Below are positions 36,575-43,755 of a DNA stretch of 64,000 bases, piece by piece; positions within the stretch are counted from its first letter, which is position 1; the number at the start of each line of letters is the position of its first letter. The notes beneath the pieces are model-generated. The model saw only the letters and a list, made by a program, of their open reading frames with translations, was not told where the DNA came from and ran no database searches. Source of the DNA: Fredericiella sp963839515 (GTDB lineage Bacteria; Chloroflexota; Anaerolineae; Caldilineales; Caldilineaceae); NCBI GenBank assembly GCA_963839515.1, contig CAWIVN010000012.1, forward strand, positions 248,001-312,000. Direction: 5' to 3'. Both the position numbers and the translations under genes were made by a program.

Positions 36575-38464
36575 TTACCTGGAGAGCCAGACGGCCATTT
36601 CGCCGACGCCGCGGTGGGCCCAGGCATAATAGGGAACAAACGTCAGCGCGGCGTTGTCGCCGCTGGCATACACGACGTTGACGCCGTGCAGCAGGTCCGG
36701 CCGCCACTCGACGGCGAAGGTGGCGCTGTCCGGTAGGGTGCGTCCCAGCGCCTTGCCGTCATTGTCGACAGCCTCCAGGCAGTACACTAGCGGACCACGT
36801 TCGATGGCCACCTTGCCGCGGTTCTCCGCCACGACGGCGTCGGTTTCCACGCGCTGCACCGGCATGGGCAGCGTCAACTCGACGACGTCGCCAGGCTGCC
36901 AGGTGCGGTCGATGGAGGCGTAGCCCTTAACCAGCTGAATCTCGACCGCCGCACCGTTGACCGTCAGCGTCGGGGCTGTATGATCCGCCCCAATGTAGTG
37001 GTAGAGCAAACTGGGCACTGGTGTGCCTTGCGCCCAACCTGGAATGCGTACATGGAGCGCGAACTGGACTGCCGCAGCGGGATCGACCGTGATCCTGACG
37101 GCGCCACTCCAGGGATACTGGGTTTCCTGAGCAATGGTGACTGCCGTCGCGCCGAACCCGGTCGTTGTCTGGCTGGTGATAAACAGGTTGACATAGAAGT
37201 CCTGCTGCTCCTGGGCATAAATGTAGCCGCCCAGCGCCGGAAACAGGCGCACGACATTGGTCGGACAGCACGAACAGCCGAACCAGGGCATGCGCTGCAG
37301 GGAATCGTCGCGATTGAAGCGGTGGACGCCGTCAAACTCCAGAGGGTTGACATAGAAGAAATGATCGCCGCTGAAGTCGACGCCCGACAGGAAACCGTTA
37401 TACAGCGACCGTTCCAGCACGTCGATGTACTTGGCGTCGCCATGCAACTGGAAGAGACGCTGGTTCCAATAGATGTTGGCAATAGCGGCGCAGGTCTCGT
37501 TATAGGCGGTGGCATTGGGTAGTTCGTAGGCTTCACCGAATGCCTCGCCCTCATGGCGCGCGCCGATGCCGCCGGTGATGTAGAGCTTGGTGGTGACGAC
37601 GTCCTCCCAGATCGTGTCGATGGCGTCGATGTAGCTCTGCTCGCCGGTTAGCGCGGCAACGTCGGCCATCCCCGCATACATATATCCTGCGCGCACGGCG
37701 TGCCCCACGGCTGTGGTCTGTTCGGTGACGGGCAGGTGATCCTGGGCATAGGGACCGTAGAGTTCATGGCCCTCCGGGCGGCCGCGCTCGTCGAGGAAAA
37801 ACTTGGCCAGGTCGAGATAGCGCTGCTCACCTGTGACCAGGTAGAGCTTGACCAGGCCGATCTCGATCTCTTGATGGCCGGGCACATAGCGCAGCTTGCC
37901 GGGGCCGAAGACGCTGTCGATCAGGTCGGCATTCTTGAGGGCAATGTCGAGCAGCGAGCGCTTGCCGGTGGCCTGGTAGTGGGCGACTGCGCCTTCATAG
38001 AGATGGCCCACGTTATAGAACTCGTGGTTGATACGCAGGTTGGACCAGCGCGTCAGTCCCTCGATTTCGGCGCGCAGCGCTTCAGGCGTGCCGTTGCGTT
38101 CGGCAATCGTGCGGGCAGTGTAGAGATAGCCGTCCCCTTCCTGGGCGGCGCCAATTAAGCTGATTGCCTGGTCGATGTAGGCGTCGAGTTCAGGGTCGGG
38201 ATGCAGCATCAAGGAGTAGGCGGCGCCTTCGATCACCTTGTAGACGTCGGAATCGTTAAAGAAGATGCCCACGTGCGGGCCTGTCTGCAAGCCGGCTGCC
38301 TTGGCAAAATTGCTGATGCGCCCGGTCTCTTCACACTTCTGGAAATCGTACGCCACGGTGACGGTACGGTTGGTTTCGATCCGCGGCGACCAGAATGGAT
38401 CGTCCACGCGGACGGCGGTGAAGGGAAGGGCGGAGATAGGGTAGCGCGTAGAATGCGATTGCAT
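36575..38464 (-). CDS. GH127 glycosidase (DUF1680, beta-L-arabinofuranosidase type)
   Basis: This 629-aa enzyme begins ISALPFTAVRVDDPFWSPRI and has the GH127 alpha/alpha-barrel. The zinc-cysteine site is visible: Glu in TAYNETCAAIAN and the Cys cluster WFGCSCCPTNVVRLFPALGG, whose last Cys is the family nucleophile. A beta-sandwich C-terminal part includes GPLVYCLEAVDN. Known members release beta-L-arabinofuranose; related proteins act on other sugars. There is no signal peptide, so it is cytoplasmic. ATG 38464 has AAGGAAT 7 nt upstream. It is the last gene of the sugar ABC operon, which presumably imports its substrate. Confidence 0.88.
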   Translation of the reverse strand: MQSHSTRYPISALPFTAVRVDDPFWSPRIETNRTVTVAYDFQKCEETGRISNFAKAAGLQTGPHVGIFFNDSDVYKVIEGAAYSLMLHPDPELDAYIDQAISLIGAAQEGDGYLYTARTIAERNGTPEALRAEIEGLTRWSNLRINHEFYNVGHLYEGAVAHYQATGKRSLLDIALKNADLIDSVFGPGKLRYVPGHQEIEIGLVKLYLVTGEQRYLDLAKFFLDERGRPEGHELYGPYAQDHLPVTEQTTAVGHAVRAGYMYAGMADVAALTGEQSYIDAIDTIWEDVVTTKLYITGGIGARHEGEAFGEAYELPNATAYNETCAAIANIYWNQRLFQLHGDAKYIDVLERSLYNGFLSGVDFSGDHFFYVNPLEFDGVHRFNRDDSLQRMPWFGCSCCPTNVVRLFPALGGYIYAQEQQDFYVNLFITSQTTTGFGATAVTIAQETQYPWSGAVRITVDPAAAVQFALHVRIPGWAQGTPVPSLLYHYIGADHTAPTLTVNGAAVEIQLVKGYASIDRTWQPGDVVELTLPMPVQRVETDAVVAENRGKVAIERGPLVYCLEAVDNDGKALGRTLPDSATFAVEWRPDLLHGVNVVYASGDNAALTFVPYYAWAHRGVGEMAVWLSR

Positions 38465-38521
38465 TTTCGTATTCCTTGAGAAGTTGAATTGAGAACGCCG
38501 CAAAGTCAGGCAAGCTTGCAG

Positions 38522-39457
38522 CTATTTGATGCCCGTGATGGCAATGCTGCGCTGAAAGTAGCGTTGGCCGATGATGAAGATAATGATAGTCGGGATCACG
38601 CTGATGGCTGTGCCCGCCATCACCATGTTCCACTCGGTATAGAGTGCGCCGCGCAGCTGGGTCAGTCCCAAGGGCAGGGTGCGCATCGCCTCGCTGTTGG
38701 TGACAACCAACGGCCACAGCAGGTCGTTCCAGACACCTGTAAAGTGGAGCAGGAATAGCGTGATCAACGCCGGGACCGAGAGTGGCAGCATGATGCGCCA
38801 AAAGATCATAAACTCGGACGCACCGTCCACGCGCGCGGCGTCTTCTAACTCGGATGGAAAGCCCATCATGAATTGGCGCATCAAAAAGATGCCAAACGCA
38901 GTGACGACGTGGGGCGCCAGCAGGCCGAAGTAGGTGTCGAGCAGGCCGCTGCCGCCCTGCCCGAAAATGTTGTTGCCGCCCACAAGTGGCATACGTGCGA
39001 CAATGAGAAACAGTGGGATGAAGGCAATCTGCACCGGTATCATCAATGTACTCAAGATCAGTGTGAAGATCACGTTGCGCCCGCGGAAATGCATACGCGC
39101 TAGCGTATACCCCATTAATGCACTCAACAGGGCGTTCGACGCTGCGGCGGCCGTGGATACGATCATGCTGTTGAGGGTGAAGCGGCTGAAATTGGCCTCA
39201 ACCCAAGCGCGGACATAGGGATCGAAGACGATCGGATCAGGCCATAAAATCAATGGGATAGTGCGGATCTGGCGGTCGGTCTTGAGCGAGGTCAGCACCA
39301 TCCAGATAAAGGGCAGAGCAAAAATTATGGCGCCCACACTCAGCGCTAGCACGATCAGCAATGTGCCGATGCTCAGTTTGCGGGAACGGCGCCGCGTCAT
39401 GCCGCGTGTGGCTGGCTGGGCTGTGGAAAGGAGGTGCTTCTCGGCTTGTTCGTTCAT
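38522..39457 (-). CDS. Sugar ABC transporter permease (MalG-type)
   Basis: This inner-membrane subunit of about 311 aa has six helices and the EAA loop EDAARVDGASEFMIFWRIMLPLS that docks the ATPase. Its N-terminal helix is IGTLLIVLALSVGAIIFALP, followed by a large outside loop. It pairs with the MalF-type permease encoded upstream. The ATG at 39457 clears the preceding stop (39474); a TTG at 39496 would overlap it. No ATPase gene is in the operon, so a shared MsmK-type ATPase is likely. Confidence 0.92.
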   Translation of the reverse strand: MNEQAEKHLLSTAQPATRGMTRRRSRKLSIGTLLIVLALSVGAIIFALPFIWMVLTSLKTDRQIRTIPLILWPDPIVFDPYVRAWVEANFSRFTLNSMIVSTAAAASNALLSALMGYTLARMHFRGRNVIFTLILSTLMIPVQIAFIPLFLIVARMPLVGGNNIFGQGGSGLLDTYFGLLAPHVVTAFGIFLMRQFMMGFPSELEDAARVDGASEFMIFWRIMLPLSVPALITLFLLHFTGVWNDLLWPLVVTNSEAMRTLPLGLTQLRGALYTEWNMVMAGTAISVIPTIIIFIIGQRYFQRSIAITGIK

Positions 39458-39473
39458 GATGTTCAAGAGTGCG

Positions 39474-40370
39474 CTATATGTCTGTGCTGTTGCCAAAAAG
39501 GCGCAGGTTGGTCAATGCCAGGGCAAGAATAAACAAAAACAGGATGATGCCCATTGCACTGCCATAGCCCATGCGCAGGTATTGGAACGCGTTGATATAG
39601 ACCTGGTGCACGATCACGGTTGTCGAATTGAGCGGCCCGCCATCGGTCATGATGAGGACCGTTCCGAAAACCTGCAACGAGCCGATAATCATGATGACAA
39701 AGACAAAGAGGGTGGTCGGCGCCAGCAACGGCCAGGTTATGTGCCGGAATATCTGTCTTGTGTTCGCACCGTCAATCTTAGCGGCCTCGTAATACATTTC
39801 CGGAATGCCCTGCAGTCCGGCAAGGAACACGACCACTGACCAGCCGAGACTCTGCCAGATGCCCGTCCACATGATGACCGGCATCGCAAAAATCGGGCTA
39901 ACCAGCCAGTTTTGGGTCGGCAGGCCAACCGACTTCAACAGGTGATTTAGCAAACCAACCTGCGATTGAAAGATCCAGATCCAGAGGAATGCCGTTGCCG
40001 CAGCGGAGATCACGACGGGCAGATAATAGGTGACACGGAAAAAAGTGCGCCCCCAAAATGCCCGGTTCAAGGCCAGTGCAATCGAGAGGCCGAGCGCGAT
40101 GGTGACGGGGATTGTCACCGCGGCGTAGTAGAGTGTGTTGAAAATCGAGCGTTGAATCACACTGTTCTGCAGCAGCTCGACATAATTGGCGATGCCGACC
40201 CACTTGGGTGGCGTCAAGACGTCCCAATCGGTGAAGCTGATATAGACAGAAGCCAGCAATGGCAGAATCAGGAAGATTGCGAAATAGATCAGGCCGGGCG
40301 TCAGAAAGATCCAGGCCCAGAAGGACTGGCGATTGCTCGCGCGTTGAAGGCGGTCGGTGAAGGAAGCCAT
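39474..40370 (-). CDS. Sugar ABC transporter permease (MalF-type)
   Basis: This 298-aa six-helix permease begins with a basic cytoplasmic tail and AWIFLTPGLIYFAIFLILPLLASVYISFTDW. Its EAA loop is YEAAKIDGANTRQIFRHITWPLL. It works with the MalG-type subunit encoded next and the Tat-lipoprotein binding protein encoded 83 bp upstream. Confidence 0.93.
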   Translation of the reverse strand: MASFTDRLQRASNRQSFWAWIFLTPGLIYFAIFLILPLLASVYISFTDWDVLTPPKWVGIANYVELLQNSVIQRSIFNTLYYAAVTIPVTIALGLSIALALNRAFWGRTFFRVTYYLPVVISAAATAFLWIWIFQSQVGLLNHLLKSVGLPTQNWLVSPIFAMPVIMWTGIWQSLGWSVVVFLAGLQGIPEMYYEAAKIDGANTRQIFRHITWPLLAPTTLFVFVIMIIGSLQVFGTVLIMTDGGPLNSTTVIVHQVYINAFQYLRMGYGSAMGIILFLFILALALTNLRLFGNSTDI

Positions 40371-40453
40371 GCGATATGTCCTTATCGGGTGGTCTGGCTT
40401 ATAGGCAGGCGGCGAGAACGTTCACCGCCTGCCGTACATGCCGTTCCGTTTCC

Positions 40454-41800
40454 CTAGCCGGCGTTGTAGCGCGCCAGGATTTCGTCGCCCGCTGCATCGA
40501 GTTCGGCCATGGCGTCCTCCACAGGCGTGCCTTCCAGCATCATCTTCTCAAAGGCCAGCTTCAACGGCTTGTCGATTTCATAGATAGCAGGATGGTTCAC
40601 CAGCGTGCCAACCTGCAGCGCATCCACGAACACCTTGTAGTTAGGGAATTTTTCCAGGTATTCGGCATCGGCGGCTGAATTGCGCGGGGGCAAGCCATTG
40701 ATCCAGGTGCCGTTGTTCTCGAGAGCAGTATCTTTCATCAACTTGGCATCGGTGATCCACTTGAAGGCTTCGATGGCTGCATCTTTCTGCTTGGTCGCTT
40801 CGATGATGCTCATACCGTCGCCGCCGACAAAGGACGAAGTCTGGCCAGTCTCGGGGCCAGGAATTAGCGTAATGCCATATTCGACCTCGGGGAACTGGTC
40901 TGCCATTAAGGCGACCATATAGGGGCCGCTGAGCAGCATACCCGATTTGCCGCTGGTAAAGAGTCCTTCCACGTCGCCCCAAGTGCCGCTGACGGATTCG
41001 ATGGGAGACAGCCCCGCATTGTACATATCTACCCAAAGCTTGGCCGCGCCCAACGCCGGTGGGCTGTCGAATTCGGTGCCCGTCATGTCGGCATTGAACG
41101 TTTCGCCGCCTGCCGCCCACATGAATGGGGCCCACAGGAACCAGGTCGCGCCCGACGAAGTGACATTGGTCAGGAACCCCCAGATATCATCCCCCAGACC
41201 GTGAATGGCAGTTGCCTGGTCCTGGATGTCCTGCCAGCTCTTGGGGCCTTCCATGCTGGTGACACCGGCATCCGTCATCAATTTTTTGTTGAAATAGAGG
41301 GCCGAGCAGTCTGACCACATCGGATACGAGATGTACTTCCCCTTCCAGGTGGTGCCGACATCATAGCCCTTAAAGGCATCTTCCTTCATGCCGGTGTCGG
41401 TCACGATCTGGCCGATGTCCATGAGTACGTCGCGGTCGGCGAACTGGGCCGTAAAGGCGATATCGAGCATGACCAGGTCGGGCGGAAGCCCGCCGGCGAT
41501 CGCCGTGGTCAGCTTGGTAAGCATGTCGCGGCCCTCAAAGGCGGAGACAGTCAGCTGGGCGCCGTTATGCTCCTCCGCATACTTGGTCGACAGCATGTCC
41601 AACTGCTCGTTGTTGGTCAGGCGTGTGTACATTTCCAGAGAACCAGCCTCTGCTGCGGGCGCCTCGGCGGCAGCCTGTTCGCCGGCCGGCGCTGCGACCG
41701 GCGCTGCAGCGCAGGCCGCCAAAACTGCCGCGCCTGCGAACATGCCGCTCATGCGCAGAAATGTACGCCGACTAAGCCCCTTGCTTTCCTCGTGCATCAT
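40454..41800 (-). CDS. Sugar ABC transporter substrate-binding lipoprotein with Tat signal
   Basis: This 448-aa extracellular solute-binding protein (family 1) starts with a twin-arginine signal (GLSRRTFLRMSGMFAGAAVL) ending in a lipobox (LAAC). An Ala/Pro/Glu-rich linker follows. The mature part has the usual two-lobe sequence (GLPPDLVMLDIAFTAQFADRD, YISYPMWSDCSALYFNKKLM, MLLSGPYMVALMADQFPEVE). The ligand is probably an arabinose-containing or related oligosaccharide because a GH127 enzyme ends the operon. ATG 41800 has GAGGAG 7 nt upstream. It is transcribed from the LacI-operator promoter at 41981-42023. Confidence 0.92.
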   Translation of the reverse strand: MMHEESKGLSRRTFLRMSGMFAGAAVLAACAAAPVAAPAGEQAAAEAPAAEAGSLEMYTRLTNNEQLDMLSTKYAEEHNGAQLTVSAFEGRDMLTKLTTAIAGGLPPDLVMLDIAFTAQFADRDVLMDIGQIVTDTGMKEDAFKGYDVGTTWKGKYISYPMWSDCSALYFNKKLMTDAGVTSMEGPKSWQDIQDQATAIHGLGDDIWGFLTNVTSSGATWFLWAPFMWAAGGETFNADMTGTEFDSPPALGAAKLWVDMYNAGLSPIESVSGTWGDVEGLFTSGKSGMLLSGPYMVALMADQFPEVEYGITLIPGPETGQTSSFVGGDGMSIIEATKQKDAAIEAFKWITDAKLMKDTALENNGTWINGLPPRNSAADAEYLEKFPNYKVFVDALQVGTLVNHPAIYEIDKPLKLAFEKMMLEGTPVEDAMAELDAAGDEILARYNAG

Positions 41801-41980
41801 CAGTCTTCTCCTCAAGTGTCAAGAAACAGGGTGAGAGAAAATCCAACCAGATTAAACAAGCGCGTCCAATCAAGCCTTTGACCTGGGCTCTCTGGGCTTT
41901 CCCAGGGCTCGGTGACTAGACGGCAAGCGAAACGACTCGAATATGGGGGGCCAATCTTTATGTGTTCAGTGGGTGAATTC

Positions 41981-42023
41981 GGAAACCGATTTGAGAATAT
42001 CACGCGCTCGCGAGCCATGTCAA
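41981..42023 (-). promoter_or_regulatory. Sugar-operon promoter with LacI-type operator
   Basis: On the minus strand TTGACA (42023-42018), an 18-bp spacer and TATTCT (41999-41994) form a near-consensus promoter. GGAAACCGATTTGA (41981-41994, plus strand) covers the start site and resembles the operator on the divergent side. The layout is that of a repressor-blocked promoter. The rest of the 41801-42178 gap holds no credible gene. Confidence 0.7.
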
Positions 42024-42124
42024 TCAGAACGTTTGTGCGGTTAAGCGGCATTCGTGCAGGTGCACTGCCTGCGACAGCTGTGCGGTTCGCGACAGAAGTA
42101 GCGCAAGTGGCGTCTCCCAAGTCC

Positions 42125-42177
42125 TTGACAGCCTATGGCGGCAATGCTATTCTCTGCTCGTTCTGAAACCGGTTTTA
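42125..42177 (+). promoter_or_regulatory. Divergent promoter with LacI-type operator for the ferritin-like gene
   Basis: TTGACA (42125-42130), a 17-bp spacer and TATTCT (42148-42153) form a strong promoter. TGAAACCGGTTTTA (42164-42177) contains the perfect 10-bp palindrome AAACCGGTTT, typical of LacI/GalR operators with a central CG. It lies at about +4 to +17 and would block elongation or initiation. Confidence 0.75.
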
Positions 42178-42205
42178 GATGGTGAGCAGCAACTTGGAGC
42201 GATGG

Positions 42206-43624
42206 ATGCAGCAATTCCCCAGACCCGATCTCACACCAACTTCCGCAGCCGACAGATTGGCTGACATGGTATCCGTCCTGCAGGTCCCACCACTGGCGGG
42301 GCTCGCCACCTACTCGGCCGCCTCTGCAGTTGGCTACAGCGTCGAAGAGAACGTTGCGCTGCTCCTGCGCTATGCCTGGATCGAGAAACGCGCCATGGAA
42401 ATCGCGCTGCACTGGCTGGCCCCGACGCCCGAATGGGAGATCAAGGAGGCGCTGGGACTGCATCTGCACGTAGATTCCCAGCATGTCGCCGCGCTGCGTG
42501 CGCGTATCGGCGAGATGCGCAGCCCGGCGCCACGCATGGACGTCACATGCGATCCTGCGCTCGACCGTTTCTTTGACGAACTGCTGACGGCACGAGACAG
42601 TATAGAGAAGATCGTTGGTCTCTATGGCGTTTTGAAGCCTGCCCTGCTGGCGGCGTACCGGCAGCACTATGCAGCGATAAATCCGGTGGCGGACTATCCT
42701 ACACGGTACATGCTGAAGCACATCCTGGTGGACGAAGAGGAAACCGTGCTTTGGGGCGAACAAGCCGTTGCTGTTGCTTTGCAGACGCCTGAAGCACGTG
42801 AAGGCGCCTCAGTCTGGTCAGAACACCTGGCTGTCTTCCTGGCTGCGGCGGGAGGCATCGGGGGCGATTCACCGCGCCCGGACCCTGCGCCTGCGTCACG
42901 CAGCACTACTCGCTATGAACCCGATTTCTTTCCGCAGCGTGATGCCCGCTTTGCGCTGCGGTGGACCTTCGTCAACCCGCAGCGGCAGGTCTCGCTCAAC
43001 GAAGAGGCGCCGCTGGACGAACGGACGCTGGCTCTGATGTGCCGGCGGATTGTGGAGATGGATGTGCCCGAGTACATGACGCGCATTATCCTGGAGGCCA
43101 AGGGCGAGCCGTGGGAATACTACGTGGACATGACGCGGCAGCTCTGGGACGAGGTACGCCACGCGATGTTAGGCACTGTCTATTTTACGGCCATGGAAGT
43201 TGATTGGAAACGGCTTATTGCCATCCACCCGGGGATGAGCATTCGGTTCCTATCGTTGGACGTGCAGGATGCGCACACCGTACTCTATGCCATCGAGCAA
43301 ACACTGATGCCCGGCAACAGCGGCAAACGACTCGAATACGAGATCAGCCGCAACGCCGCCGACCCGCTGGCGGCGCAGATCCAAGACTATGATTGGGCGG
43401 ACGAGGTGCTGCATGTACATATCGGACGCAAATGGCTGCTGCCCAGACTCAACCTGCGCCCCAGTGAGGCTGTGGATCGAGGATGGGCGCTGCGCGCGAC
43501 TACAGCTGACGTGCTTGCGCAGTACGAACACCTGGGAGAGCAGGTGAACTGGTGGCCGGAACTGGTACGCGAGGCACTGAAGCGTGACAGCGCAATCACA
43601 ACATTCGATCTCACCCGTCTCTAG
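42206..43624 (+). CDS. Duplicated ferritin-like-superfamily protein of unknown function
   Basis: This 472-aa protein appears to hold two four-helix carboxylate modules. The first contains EIKEALGLHLHVDSQHVAAL and HILVDEEETVLWGEQAVA; the second has RQLWDEVRHAMLGTVYF and DYDWADEVLHVHIGRKWLL. Glu and E-x-x-H residues recur as in di-iron ferritin-like (DUF455-type) proteins. Iron binding and activity are not shown. I chose ATG 42206 because GGAG lies 6 nt upstream; ATG 42179, directly after the operator, lacks a ribosome-binding site. It is divergent from, and apparently co-regulated with, the GH127/sugar importer operon. Confidence 0.7.
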   Translation: MQQFPRPDLTPTSAADRLADMVSVLQVPPLAGLATYSAASAVGYSVEENVALLLRYAWIEKRAMEIALHWLAPTPEWEIKEALGLHLHVDSQHVAALRARIGEMRSPAPRMDVTCDPALDRFFDELLTARDSIEKIVGLYGVLKPALLAAYRQHYAAINPVADYPTRYMLKHILVDEEETVLWGEQAVAVALQTPEAREGASVWSEHLAVFLAAAGGIGGDSPRPDPAPASRSTTRYEPDFFPQRDARFALRWTFVNPQRQVSLNEEAPLDERTLALMCRRIVEMDVPEYMTRIILEAKGEPWEYYVDMTRQLWDEVRHAMLGTVYFTAMEVDWKRLIAIHPGMSIRFLSLDVQDAHTVLYAIEQTLMPGNSGKRLEYEISRNAADPLAAQIQDYDWADEVLHVHIGRKWLLPRLNLRPSEAVDRGWALRATTADVLAQYEHLGEQVNWWPELVREALKRDSAITTFDLTRL

Positions 43625-43704
43625 CTCACCCGTCTTTAGGCAGTCACAAATGTCGTGCCCGGGGCAGGTTCTTGTTCGCCAAGCGTGTCGAAAGCGGAGA
43701 AATG

Positions 43705-43713
43705 TGTTAATAT
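43705..43713 (+). promoter_or_regulatory. Possible extended -10 promoter of mutS
   Basis: TGTTAATAT has the TGn extended -10 form about 43 nt before the mutS ATG. No good -35 is seen. Confidence 0.3.
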
Positions 43714-43755
43714 ACTCGCCGCACACGAACTCTCTCCAACCGGAGCCGACCCGCT

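Noticed and set aside
41812..42120. 102-codon minus-strand frame in the divergent promoter region
   Set aside because: It runs over the LacI-type operator and promoter and shows no protein-like pattern.
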